Assembly (NCBI RefSeq): GCF_045920555.1
Contig: NZ_CP174509.1
Location: forward strand, 2,046,001 to 2,110,000
Source: Pseudalkalibacillus sp045920555
GTDB taxonomy: Bacteria > Bacillota > Bacilli > Bacillales > Fictibacillaceae
DNA length: 64,000 nt
Reading direction: 5' to 3'
In this document: piece by piece, positions 34,297 to 42,217 of the stretch
Layout of the letters: each line of letters starts with the position of its first letter
Position numbering within the stretch: position 1 is the first letter of the stretch
The notes under the pieces: generated by a model
What the model saw: only the letters and a program-made list of their open reading frames with translations
The model's database searches: none
What the model was told of the DNA's origin: nothing
Position numbers and translations under genes: made by a program

Positions 34297-34980
34297 ATGA
34301 CCAAGCCAGAGATTTTGACCTGTGAACACTGTGGGAATAAGACTCCAATGAGGTTACTAAATAAGTATGAGCATGTGACAACACTAGAGTTAAGAGATGA
34401 TTATGATATTCATTATCGTGATATTTTTGAGGTCTTTCAGTGTCCAGTATGTGAGGGTATTCAGTTAGTTCATACTTATTGGCACAGTGAAGACGCATAT
34501 CATGAGGGTTTTGATATTTATGAGGAACATGGCAGTGTTTTGTTTCCAGTTAATGAAAGGATTCGACTAGGTATGTTACCATCAAACATCAAAGGAGCTT
34601 ATGAGTCAGCACTAAAAGTAAAGAGCATAGATAAAACTATCTGTGTTATGTCACTAAGAAGAACACTTGAAATGGTATGCAAAGATAAAGGGGCTGTCAA
34701 TGGTCAGCTTCATCAAAAATTGAATGAATTGCAACAAAAGGGTATTTTACCTCCATTAATAGGTGACATTTCAACGTTAATTAAGGATTTTGGAAATATG
34801 GCTGCTCATGGAGATGATGTTGAGTTTGATAGGTTATTAGTTGAAAGTATGTTTGGTTTTACTAATAGGATTCTTGAATATGTTTATGTCCTCCCTAGAG
34901 AGATTAAGAGAGCAAAGTCTGAAATGGAGAGACTTACTGGAGAGGAACTTATTGAGACTAGCTCAAGTAGTGAATCATAA
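34297..34980 (+). CDS. DUF4145-like protein with N-terminal zinc ribbon
   Basis: 227 aa. CEHCGNKTP and CPVCEGIQL form a four-Cys zinc knuckle pair (about 7-55). The rest carries the DUF4145 pattern: IKGAYESALKVKS, SLRRTLEMVCKDKGA, LHQKLNELQQKGILP and FGNMAAHGDD. DUF4145 domains are often found fused or next to restriction and other defence proteins. Start ATG behind AAGGGGTG. Ser-rich C-terminal tail. Biochemical role unknown. Confidence 0.75.
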   Translation: MTKPEILTCEHCGNKTPMRLLNKYEHVTTLELRDDYDIHYRDIFEVFQCPVCEGIQLVHTYWHSEDAYHEGFDIYEEHGSVLFPVNERIRLGMLPSNIKGAYESALKVKSIDKTICVMSLRRTLEMVCKDKGAVNGQLHQKLNELQQKGILPPLIGDISTLIKDFGNMAAHGDDVEFDRLLVESMFGFTNRILEYVYVLPREIKRAKSEMERLTGEELIETSSSSES

Positions 34981-35028
34981 AACCTGCTTAAAAAGGTAAT
35001 CAAGAAAATCGTTAAAAGGGGAAAAATT

Positions 35029-35928
35029 ATGAGTTTACCTATCAAACAGCATATTGTTCCAAAAACATACTTAAAACATTTCTCTTCTAGAGATAATAAC
35101 ATTTGGTTGTTCCAAAAGGATACAAAGCATTTTAGGGAACAAAGTATTAGTAAAGTACCAATAATAAAAGACTTTTACACCGTAACTGACCAAGAAAAAG
35201 GGGAAAAGCTTTATGATTTTGAACTTTTTTTAGCTAAGGACATAGAACCCCACTATCAGCCATACATTGAGCACTTAAAAGAAAGGAAATCTCTAGAGGG
35301 TTTGATGAAACAACATTTTGGTTATTACGTATCATCTCAAAAGTTAAGAACTGTAGGAATGAAAGATAAGATAATAAAGGAAATAGAAGAAGCGTTTAAG
35401 CACAAAAAAGCAGGAGAATGGTTTGATAAGACCTCAATAAAACAATTCACACAAGACTTTTATGTGGGTGGCAAAGAAATTACATACGAAGAGTTCCTTG
35501 AAAAGTCTGAAGGTAAACTTGATGAGGTTTCAATGGACATTAGCAAGGATTGCTTTGTTCAATTCTTACCAGAAAAAATGGTGGAGTATGGGGAAACACT
35601 TGCTTCTCAGAATTGGAGTTATCTAATAGCTCCAAAGGGTAGATACTTTATTACTTCTGATAACCCAGTCATTTTAGATACTGAAATTGATGATTCTAGC
35701 TTTCCATTTGAAGGTGGATTTTTCCCGTTGACCACACAGTTAGCACTTAACATTAACTCAACAGAAGAAAGATTTAGGACGATAGGAGCAAAAGAGGTAA
35801 GAAAAGTGAATCAACAAATAGTAAAACATGCAGATAGATTTATTTTCTCCCATGATGAACGCTTTCTTAAAAACAATATTAGAAAATATTATGAACCAGC
35901 TCCAGAGGTGGTCTCCAGAGGTGACTAG
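35029..35928 (+). CDS. DUF4238-like protein
   Basis: 299 aa, ATG behind AAAGGGGAAA, 48 bp after the DUF4145-like gene and probably in one mRNA. Opens with KQHIVPKTYLKHFS and has WSYLIAPKGRYFITSDNPVIL, the two conserved blocks of DUF4238. The family is uncharacterised and frequent in mobile and defence regions. Together with its neighbours it forms a compact cargo module. A hairpin with loop TTGATATG follows. Confidence 0.75.
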   Translation: MSLPIKQHIVPKTYLKHFSSRDNNIWLFQKDTKHFREQSISKVPIIKDFYTVTDQEKGEKLYDFELFLAKDIEPHYQPYIEHLKERKSLEGLMKQHFGYYVSSQKLRTVGMKDKIIKEIEEAFKHKKAGEWFDKTSIKQFTQDFYVGGKEITYEEFLEKSEGKLDEVSMDISKDCFVQFLPEKMVEYGETLASQNWSYLIAPKGRYFITSDNPVILDTEIDDSSFPFEGGFFPLTTQLALNINSTEERFRTIGAKEVRKVNQQIVKHADRFIFSHDERFLKNNIRKYYEPAPEVVSRGD

Positions 35929-35936
35929 GAAGGTGA

Positions 35937-36103
35937 AACCCTTGATATGACTGGGTTCAAAGCTCTTACCCCGCCATCCTCACGAGCTTTCCTTGAATTT
36001 ACCCTTTCAGAGACATTTACTTGACCACTTCCCACCCTCAGAACCAGCCTTGGAGACCACTTCCCTAGCACCCCTCAGAGAGAACCCTTGATATGAAGGG
36101 ATT
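35937..36103 (+). repeat. Two hairpins with conserved CTTGATATG loop
   Basis: At about 35937-35958 ACCC TTGATATGACT GGGT extends to TGAAACCC/GGGTTCA. At about 36080-36103 AACCCTT GATATG AAGGG(A)TT sits between CAGA and TCTG. The stems differ in sequence but keep pairing. A third copy is at 39350-39391. Confidence 0.6.
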
Positions 36104-36203
36104 CTGTTGACCACGTCCTCCATAGGGAAGGAGTCGCCACCCTTCTGAGTCCAGCTCCAGAGGTACTCCAGTGATACAACCAGAGAGCCAGCTCAGTTTG
36201 TCT

Positions 36204-36290
36204 CATTTGACTACACTCATTTGACACACTTTTGAAGTGTTGATATTATTGACCTCATAGAGTCTCATTTACGAGTCTCAAAAATGGGGA
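36204..36290 (+). promoter_or_regulatory. Repeat-rich region before resolvase, possible res site or operator
   Basis: CTCATTTGAC occurs twice within 25 bp, followed by the palindrome ACACTT TTG AAGTGT and by GAGTCTCATTTACGAGTCTC with a repeated GAGTCTC. This arrangement next to a serine recombinase gene fits a resolution site. No binding site can be proved. The rest of 35929-36301 shows no gene. Confidence 0.4.
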
Positions 36291-36301
36291 GGAGATACAT
36301 A

Positions 36302-36892
36302 ATGATTTATGGATATGCCAGAGTGTCCTCCAGAGGACAGAACTTGGAAGCCCAGCTTAAAGCAATTTCTGAATCTGGAGCTGAGAAGGTATTCCAAGAG
36401 AAGCAGTCTGGGAGAAAAGCTGATAATAGGAAGCAGTTCCAAGCACTTCTTGAGACGGTCAAAGAGGGAGATACTATTGTTGTCACCAAGCTAGATAGAT
36501 TCGCTAGAAGTACCAAGGACGCTCTCTCAACAGTTGAGCTATTGAATGACAAGGGTGTTGGTCTCATCGTTCTTAACATGGGAGGAGACAAAGTAGACAC
36601 CACCACAGCTATTGGAAAACTCATGATAACTGTCCTCAGTGGGATAGCTGAATTTGAAGCTGACATGATTAAGGAACGTCAGCTGGAAGGCATTGAGGAA
36701 GCAAAGAAGCGAGGAGCCTACAAAGGGAGACCAGCCAAGTGGACAGAGAGGAATCCAGCTATGAAGCACGCTCTGGAGCTTTGCTCTGATAGGGACAATA
36801 ATGGAATGACAATAAAGGAGATATGCCAAATCACTGGAGTAAGTAAAGCTACATTGTATCGTAAGCTCAAAGAAAAAAATGAAGCTTCATGA
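36302..36892 (+). CDS. Serine recombinase (resolvase/invertase family)
   Basis: 196 aa from ATG 36302 behind GGGGAGGAG. N-terminal catalytic domain with nucleophile Ser in YARVSSRGQ, then KLDRFARST and the E-helix AEFEADMIKERQLEGI; C-terminal HTH TIKEICQITGVSKATLYRKL. Family size is 180-200 aa. Likely resolves multimers of the element's circular form, in keeping with its own replication module; inversion of a segment is the alternative. Confidence 0.92.
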   Translation: MIYGYARVSSRGQNLEAQLKAISESGAEKVFQEKQSGRKADNRKQFQALLETVKEGDTIVVTKLDRFARSTKDALSTVELLNDKGVGLIVLNMGGDKVDTTTAIGKLMITVLSGIAEFEADMIKERQLEGIEEAKKRGAYKGRPAKWTERNPAMKHALELCSDRDNNGMTIKEICQITGVSKATLYRKLKEKNEAS

Positions 36893-37221
36893 GAGAATGG
36901 TATTACGATATGGTTGAATTAGGAGTTGGACCTTAGCTGGTTTAGCTTCTTTTTTATGCCATGATGTAGCCAGCACCAGAGGACACCACTCCAAACTAGC
37001 CATTGAAATGCACACAAGAGCTTCTCAGAGGTTCTATGATGATTAAGGTGTATTCCCCTCCAAGATGACATCTATTGATACAGGGTACGTGAGAGGGGTT
37101 CTCGTAAGTGTTGTTATTAGATTACCCTGAGGAATACACTAAAGAACCAGCTTATGCGGTCCTATGAGTCCATACAAGGCTCATACAGCGTCTCTGTGGT
37201 ACTCTTGAGGAAACAGCTGAG
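36893..37221. other. Non-coding stretch after resolvase
   Basis: No gene with a ribosome site seen. Contains an inverted repeat GTGTATTCC (about 37049) / GGAATACAC (about 37130) separated by about 70 bp, and many AGCT and CAGAG words typical of this element. Confidence 0.5.
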
Positions 37222-37447
37222 AAGGCTTCTGTGGGCTTCCTGTGAGTGTCCTGTGATTGGCTAGCTCAGAAGGTACTCCTGTTGTGCTTGCTCGAAAAAA
37301 TACGGATAGGGGGCTGTTTCACATACACATGGAGCCATTTGTACAAAATATTATTATGAGAAACCCTCTGGAATCTACTTCCAATTGCCCCCTTCCGAGT
37401 CCACTTCAAACGAACACCCAAAGAGTTCACCTCCAGAGACCAGCTTA
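37222..37447. repeat. Intergenic duplicated block, copy 1
   Basis: Imperfect direct repeat of 38413-38650. Best part is AAAAATACGGATAGGGGG (about 37294) and CATTT-TACAAAATATTATT (about 37336). Similarity continues more loosely on both sides (TGTGGGCTTC, GTGCTTGCT, AGAGTTCACC). An open frame on the minus strand here lacks a ribosome site. Confidence 0.75.
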
Positions 37448-37452
37448 AAAGG

Positions 37453-37605
37453 TTATTCTTTTTCCAGTGCTCTTTTGTAGCAAGCGTCACAGATAGCTAT
37501 TTCTCGTTCTTCATATGTTCTCAGTACAGCATTACACTTCATGCACCTATCGAGGTGATTCCCTCTTTCTTCTCTTTCGATGTACTGTTCCTTTGCTCTC
37601 CCCAT
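37453..37605 (-). CDS. Zinc-ribbon micro-protein
   Basis: 50 aa. CMKCNAV and ICDACYK give two CxxC knuckles 16 residues apart, with charged helices at both ends. ATG 37605 lies behind AAGGGGGTGAACTA. The leader (to about 37630) resembles the leader of the gene at 38293, CCAAAGGGGG(T/C). Below usual annotation size. Possibly a DNA- or protein-binding regulator. Confidence 0.65.
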   Translation of the reverse strand: MGRAKEQYIEREERGNHLDRCMKCNAVLRTYEEREIAICDACYKRALEKE

Positions 37606-37753
37606 TAGTTCACCCCCTTTGGTCCTTTGGAATACATTCTCCAGAGCTTCTCACATTCCTTCTGAGAAGCCTTGTGAGGTGCTTGAGGTCTATTGCTCTT
37701 GTTGAGTGGTGAGCTGAGAAGGCTGGCTCAAGGGGAAAGCTCGAATGGGTCAT

Positions 37754-37849
37754 CTATTGGTAAAACGCCAATAAACCAAGAACTGAAAGCACAGCCCATA
37801 CACCGAGTGCCATGTAAATAATTTGCTTAGTTTTTGGCTTGAGTTCCAA
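37754..37849 (-). CDS. 31-residue single-span membrane peptide
   Basis: TTG start with AAGGGGG 7 nt upstream. Basic N-terminus (MELKPKTKQ) then a hydrophobic helix IIYMALGVWAVLSVLGLLAFY. It begins 12 bp after the wHTH gene stop, so it is likely co-translated. Could be a small toxin or membrane-sensor peptide; no homologue recognised. Confidence 0.55.
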   Translation of the reverse strand: MELKPKTKQIIYMALGVWAVLSVLGLLAFYQ

Positions 37850-37861
37850 AATATCGCCCCC

Positions 37862-38293
37862 TTACTTGAATAGCTCTAGTCCTGCTTTAACTAAAGGTGT
37901 GAATCCATTTGCTACAGATTGAAGTGAATCTAATTTCTCTAAGAATGTCCTTTTGTTCTCTTCAGTTGGATTCTCTTGGAGCTTTTCAAGTTCCATTTCT
38001 AAAGATAATATTTGACTCTTCAACTCATTAATTTGTTCTTTTACTGATTCTTTTGTGACAATCGTTGTTTCTTCTTTAAAATAGTTTTCTCCTTCTGGTT
38101 TAATTATTGCTCGTTTTATTTTCCCTCTAGGACCAGTTACCTCAATGAGGTTATTCTCAGCTAGAACAGCCAGCTCAACCTCTATTTTCCCTACATCTCT
38201 TTTTACTTTATTAGCAATTTGAGAGACACTCATCCCTCTTTCTTTTCTGCTTTCCCTAAGCCAGTACAATATGTCCCTTTGTAGTTGTTTCAT
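37862..38293 (-). CDS. Winged-helix protein with coiled coil, probable regulator
   Basis: 143 aa, ATG behind AAAGGGGGCAAACTAAT. N-terminal wHTH (MSVSQIANKVKRDVGKIEVELAVLAENNLIEVTG region, about 20-55), middle coiled coil (about 80-110), and a C-terminal amphipathic segment SVANGFTPLVKAGLELF. A DNA-binding dimer is likely. Paired with the 31-aa membrane peptide downstream. Family not recognised. Confidence 0.65.
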   Translation of the reverse strand: MKQLQRDILYWLRESRKERGMSVSQIANKVKRDVGKIEVELAVLAENNLIEVTGPRGKIKRAIIKPEGENYFKEETTIVTKESVKEQINELKSQILSLEMELEKLQENPTEENKRTFLEKLDSLQSVANGFTPLVKAGLELFK

Positions 38294-38412
38294 ATTAGTT
38301 TGCCCCCTTTGGTCCTTAAATAGATTCTTCAGACACCTCCTGTATTCCTTTTGTGTACTTCCATATGAGCCAGAGTCTATGGTCCTTGCTTTATGAGAAA
38401 CCTGATAGGGCT

Positions 38413-38650
38413 TATGTGGGCTTCTCTGGAGTGCTGGATCAAGGGGTAACTTGGTGTGGTGCTTGCTGAAAAAAATACGGATAGGGGGTTGTTCCTCATC
38501 CTCATGGAACCATTTCTACAAAATATTATTTTCACACATTGTCAATGGAAGCACCTTCCAAGTCGCCTCCAAGAGCCACCTTCCAGAGTCCACTCCATTC
38601 ACACAAAGACCCAGAGAGTTCACCCCCAAGGGACAGCTCCAAGAGTCCAG
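38413..38650. repeat. Intergenic duplicated block, copy 2
   Basis: Partner of 37222-37447: AAAAATACGGATAGGGGG at about 38468 and CATTTCTACAAAATATTATT at about 38512 match copy 1 nearly exactly. It contains one of the only two GATC sites of the element outside the IS (38437). Confidence 0.75.
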
Positions 38651-38884
38651 CTCAGAACACCCCCCCATGAGTTGAACTAGGGAGGGGAGCCAGTTCAAAG
38701 GTAACTATTTTTATTTTTAATAAAATATTTTTTCTCAAAACCCCCAGAGACACTTCATATTTTTATTTACAATTTAAGGAAGGACATGCTGATGTAGGTT
38801 ACTAATGAATTGTACTTATCAAGCAAAAGTTTCAGAAGGAAAATATTCCTAGTTAAAGAATATCTATTTAAAAGGAGGGATTAA

Positions 38885-39337
38885 ATGAACAAAGTAGTTA
38901 CTTATCAAGAAGAATTGAGAGAAATACTACTCACCATGAATGAGCTGTTAAGCAAACACGTTGAAATACATGACAAGGTCTTTAAAAGAGGTTTACTCTC
39001 CATATTCAAAAGGATTCCCTTTCAGGAGTATGCTAGAGAAGGGTCTAGGATTCAAAGTGATATTAAGGTTTTGCAATCAAACTTATCATTAATTGAAATG
39101 GATGGAACTAAGGAAGACATTCGTATTGTCAATGTGATTAAGGATTACCTCAGTAGGTTTGCTGAATCAGTTAATAAACTAACACAGATTACTAAATCGT
39201 TAACTAATAAAGCTAATGGAGTTGATTTTTCATACAAGGAGTACAACGCTCTTACAGAAGAATACAACGAGTGTGAACAGTACCGTCTTTTACTTGGAGA
39301 TAAGATGAATTCAGTAGGTAGAGAGCTGTTGAATTAG
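38885..39337 (+). CDS. Helical protein, unknown
   Basis: 150 aa, ATG behind AAAGGAGGGATTAA. Almost all helical, probably a coiled-coil bundle (ELREILLTMNELLSKHVEIHDKV; LTEEYNECEQYRLLLGDKM). No membrane helix or known motif. The stop is followed by a hairpin with loop TTGATATG. Confidence 0.65.
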   Translation: MNKVVTYQEELREILLTMNELLSKHVEIHDKVFKRGLLSIFKRIPFQEYAREGSRIQSDIKVLQSNLSLIEMDGTKEDIRIVNVIKDYLSRFAESVNKLTQITKSLTNKANGVDFSYKEYNALTEEYNECEQYRLLLGDKMNSVGRELLN

Positions 39338-39349
39338 CTCTTGAGTTGA

Positions 39350-39391
39350 ACTCTGGGGATGGCAGAACCCTTGATATGGTTAACTTCAGAG
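39350..39391 (+). repeat. Hairpin with CTTGATAT loop, third copy
   Basis: Outer stem GAACTCTG / CAGAGTTC is perfect; inner stem AACC / GGTT closes the loop CTTGATAT. Compare 35937 and 36080. Confidence 0.6.
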
Positions 39392-39408
39392 TTCTTTGAG
39401 GTGATTGA

Positions 39409-39594
39409 GTGAGTCGATACAGATTGATTAATATTCTTTTATCACTGGTATTCATGGCAGTTATGCTCTTTGGTATGACCATGAGTAATAAACAAACAGG
39501 ATTTACTATCATAGCCATAACAGCAGTAGTATTTTCAGCTATCTCAATAACCAATCATATCAAGAACAAACCCAAAAATGGAAATAGTGTTTGA
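39409..39594 (+). CDS. Small two-helix membrane protein
   Basis: 61 aa from GTG 39409 with GAGGTGATTGA upstream. Two hydrophobic helices (about 6-23 and 31-48: IINILLSLVFMAVMLFGMT-like and FTIIAITAVVFSAISI) and a basic tail. Not recognised; size fits holin-like or accessory membrane proteins. Confidence 0.6.
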   Translation: MSRYRLINILLSLVFMAVMLFGMTMSNKQTGFTIIAITAVVFSAISITNHIKNKPKNGNSV

Positions 39595-39754
39595 TACAGA
39601 TTCCCTCTGAGACCTCTCAGGGGTTTTCTTGTTTCTTCCCCTCAAATACACCTCAAAACAACCAAAATAAATAAAATAGAAGGTGTCAAAGTAGGTTCCA
39701 GCTCAATAGACACCTTATTTTCTCTTTTATGATATGGAATAGAAACTAGATTCA

Positions 39755-39804
39755 AAAGTGAGCAAAAAGCTAATAATATTATTTATTAGGAAATTGCACA
39801 CTTT
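39755..39804. repeat. Twin stem-loop, copy 1
   Basis: AAAGTGAGCAA pairs with TTGCACACTTT (10 of 11), then AAAG opposite GAAA, then CTAATAA pairs with TTATTAG around an AT loop. Copy 2 follows after 34 bp. Confidence 0.85.
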
Positions 39805-39838
39805 ATGGAGTCATCTTATTTTATTTTGGATTCATCTC

Positions 39839-39889
39839 AAAGTGAGCAAAAAGCTAATAATAATATTTTATTAGGAAATTGCACACTTT
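39839..39889. repeat. Twin stem-loop, copy 2
   Basis: Same arms as 39755-39804 and identical outside the loop, where it has TAATATT instead of TATTAT. The two differ only where pairing is not needed. Confidence 0.85.
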
Positions 39890-40007
39890 TACCCTTGAGC
39901 CAGAGAACAAAGAGTAAAACTCAAGGAGCTGGACCAATAAGGTCTGGCTCTCTGGAGCTGACTCCATTACAATAAAACCAAGGAGAGATTCAAAAGGAGG
40001 TAAAGTA

Positions 40008-40151
40008 ATGCACTATGTGTCACCATCCATGACGGAAAAAGAAGTCATTCGGGTTCTAAAATGGATGCTGGAAATGGGTTTTATTAACACCAAAGAATAT
40101 ACAGAATCATATCTAAACTACTTAAAAACTTCAAAGAGAATAATATCGTAA
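40008..40151 (+). CDS. 47-residue micro-protein, unknown
   Basis: Starts MHYVSPSMTEKEVIRVLKWM, ends KTSKRIIS. Strong AAAAGGAGG ribosome site and a terminator right after the stop support it. Helical, amphipathic. Likely a small regulator of the element. Confidence 0.65.
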   Translation: MHYVSPSMTEKEVIRVLKWMLEMGFINTKEYTESYLNYLKTSKRIIS

Positions 40152-40184
40152 GGCTCTATCTTTTTAGATAGGGTCTTTTTTTTG
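40151..40184 (+). terminator. Terminator
   Basis: GGCTCTATC / GATAGGGTC stem with G-T pairs, TTTTTA loop, then eight T. Confidence 0.8.
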
Positions 40185-40194
40185 TCCAGACTCT

Positions 40195-40286
40195 ACACTT
40201 GAGTAAAGGTATTAGTGAGAGGGTAATTTTCTGTCTCATAAACACTCCTTATTTGAGACTAGACACTTGACTAAAGGTATTAGTGA
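40195..40286. repeat. 24-bp direct repeat pair
   Basis: ACACTTGAGTAAAGGTATTA plus GTGA (40195-40218) and ACACTTGACTAAAGGTATTA plus GTGA (40263-40286), one mismatch, 68 bp start to start. Possible regulator or replication binding sites. Confidence 0.75.
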
Positions 40287-40319
40287 ACAGGGAAAATAAT
40301 TTGATTCCCAGAAAGGTCA

Positions 40320-40690
40320 AAACTCATCAGTCACCTTTGGAGGTGACACCTTTCTACTAGCTCAATGAGCATAACAGTAATAAATCAGACTCCCCTATCT
40401 TTGGGGTGTCCACTCCCTTAGTGTTCTCCTCAGTTTACTTGGAGGTGGCTGAGGGGAACACACTACATATTCAAAGAGTTACTAAATCAGCACCTATGAG
40501 GTGCACCTCTTTGAATGTTCATACAGACCACTGGGGAGCTGGTCTAAAATGCTCTCCTACTAAATCATGTTTTATTTCCCTTAATTACTTAATCATTTTC
40601 AAGTTCATCTCTAGTGCTGGCTCATAAGCCAGTCTCTCTTTTTTTCATTAGAGATTGACTTGAAATTAATCTAAAACAACAAAGGAGGTG
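40320..40690. other. Hairpin-dense non-coding region before the XRE gene
   Basis: Consecutive perfect or near-perfect stems: GTCACCT TTGG AGGTGAC (about 40336), TGTTCTCCTCAG / CTGAGGGGAACA (about 40429-40461), and ATTCAAAGAG / CTCTTTGAAT enclosing GCACCT ATG AGGTGC (40468-40519). No convincing gene. Could be a structured RNA or part of the origin region. Confidence 0.55.
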
Positions 40691-40697
40691 TTTAATT

Positions 40698-40916
40698 GTG
40701 AACGCTAAGGTAGTTAGATTTGAGTTAAAAAAAATATTAAAAAACAGAAACTTAACTTATGAAGAGTTTGGGAAATTGTGTGGGGGCATGGATAAGGGAC
40801 ATATTTCAAGGCTAACAAAAAGAAACACTATTTCATTGGATACCATTGAAAAAATAGTAAATGCCCTTGATTTGGAACCCTCTGAGATAGCAGAGCTAAT
40901 TAAAGTGTATGAGTGA
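40698..40916 (+). CDS. XRE-type HTH regulator
   Basis: 72 aa from GTG 40698 behind AAAGGAGGTGT. A single Cro/CI-like domain: LTYEEFGKLCGGMDKGHISRLTKRNTISLDTIEKIVNALDLEP. Short proteins of this type act as repressors of plasmid or phage replication and excision genes. It lies just upstream of the iterons and rep, so control of replication is likely. Confidence 0.85.
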   Translation: MNAKVVRFELKKILKNRNLTYEEFGKLCGGMDKGHISRLTKRNTISLDTIEKIVNALDLEPSEIAELIKVYE

Positions 40917-40934
40917 CCATGAACTGGAAAGCCC

Positions 40935-40951
40935 AGCGGGCTTGTCGGAGA
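40935..40951 (+). repeat. AAGCCC-3-GGGCTT hairpin
   Basis: Perfect 6-bp stem with loop AGC, no T tract. A near copy with loop ACA is at 46036-46052. Confidence 0.5.
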
Positions 40952-41027
40952 CAAGACCAAGATAATGAAATAGCATAAAAAGTCACTTGATCCCTTGTGG
41001 CTGTAGGTATGAAGCCACTTTTAATAT

Positions 41028-41104
41028 GGGACATTTGAAGTGCGCTTTTTAGCTAATAGGGGACATTTGAGGTGCAATTTTGAAATAGGGGACATTTCAA
41101 GTGC
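41028..41104. repeat. Three iterons upstream of rep: probable replication origin
   Basis: GGGACATTTGAAGTGC (41028), GGGACATTTGAGGTGC (41060) and GGGACATTTCAAGTGC (41089), start-to-start spacing 32 and 29 bp (about three DNA turns), 57 bp before the rep gene. Typical of iteron-controlled replicons. Confidence 0.8.
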
Positions 41105-41160
41105 ATTGTTTCAAAAGAAATAACAACAGAAGCTCCTAGAGGAGCAGGGGGAAAAGGAAC

Positions 41161-42003
41161 GTGATTAAGTATTCTAGTCAAATAACGCCAGATACAAAGG
41201 TAGGCGATTTACAAGGGTGGAAGCTCGTTTCACCAGCCAAACAGGAACGTAACAAAACATACTATGAGGGAGAACGAAAAAAGCACAAAGAAAAGGAGTT
41301 TGTGTTTATGAAAAGAGATTTTTTCACTGAAGCCAAGCAAGGTTTAGTACTTGGTGAGATAGGGTTATTACTATTCTTAGCTCGATACATGAAATATGGT
41401 GATGAAGGCAAGATTACACACAACAAAGAGAGAATTGGAGTCTCAGAAATTGCTAAGTTAATAAACAAGAGTACCAAACAAGTGAGACGGGTTCTTGACG
41501 AACTGGAGAAGCGAAGCTTAATTTTCCGAGTGAAACAAGGTAGGAAAGTTTATGTAGAGCTTTCAGATGACCTATTTGTTTGTGGTCCTCTCGATAACAA
41601 AGAATTGAGGACCGTTAAGATTTACAAAGTACGTCTCGCTGAGGTAGCAAAAGAGCTTTCACTTAATGAGCTGGGACTCTTCATGCAAATGTTAGAGAAT
41701 ATGCACTGGAAAACACATGTGCTTTGCCATAACCCAGATGAGGATGAAACTAGCCAATTAATTCTCTGGAAACGTGCTGATGTATGTGAAGCTTTTGTGG
41801 TGAAAAGAAACTTTGTCTCCAGAACTTTGGGGAAGTTGATGGATTTAAGGGCTATTGGTGAAGTAAGAACAGTAAACCAAGGAATTGTTCTCCACCCAAG
41901 TGTTGTAAGTCGCAAGGATGGTGGTATTACTTGGGATGAGATTTGTGAAGCCATTGATAGTGGACTAACAAAAGAGAACTTCAAAAAGAAAAAGAGAAAG
42001 TAA
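41161..42003 (+). CDS. Replication initiator-like protein
   Basis: 280 aa from GTG 41161 (ATTAAGTATTC start region; AAAAGGAAC upstream). Two winged-helix units are visible: IGVSEIAKLINKSTKQVRRVLDELEKRSLIFRV (about 95-130) and a second around ELSLNELGLFMQML...NFVSRTLGKLMDL (about 170-235). Two tandem wHTH domains directly behind iterons are the hallmark of Rep proteins of theta plasmids. Basic C-terminus. Confident in the role, less in the family. Confidence 0.7.
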   Translation: MIKYSSQITPDTKVGDLQGWKLVSPAKQERNKTYYEGERKKHKEKEFVFMKRDFFTEAKQGLVLGEIGLLLFLARYMKYGDEGKITHNKERIGVSEIAKLINKSTKQVRRVLDELEKRSLIFRVKQGRKVYVELSDDLFVCGPLDNKELRTVKIYKVRLAEVAKELSLNELGLFMQMLENMHWKTHVLCHNPDEDETSQLILWKRADVCEAFVVKRNFVSRTLGKLMDLRAIGEVRTVNQGIVLHPSVVSRKDGGITWDEICEAIDSGLTKENFKKKKRK

Positions 42004-42217
42004 GATAGTGAGGTGAACTTGAAAATGGTTAAGGACGAATTTGTGATAAAGACAAATAAAAGGGGAAGAAAGTTCTTCTTGTATTTGATAATTTAGTTTT
42101 GAGCCACTCATCAAGAGTTTGATCACATAAAAAGTGAGCCACCCAATTTCCAAATTCAATAACCTCTTCTATGATAGAAAGTGACCAAACCATCTACATA
42201 GAGAGAGGAAGAAAAGG

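Noticed and set aside
37266..37490. Minus-strand open frame of 74 codons in the duplicated block
   Set aside because: No ribosome site, and the second copy of the block does not keep the frame; it also overlaps the better supported zinc-ribbon gene.
39755..39889. CRISPR array
   Set aside because: Only two repeat units, each a long hairpin, one 34-bp spacer and no cas genes.
40406..40627. 73-codon frame in the hairpin region
   Set aside because: No ribosome site; the sequence is explained by nested palindromes.
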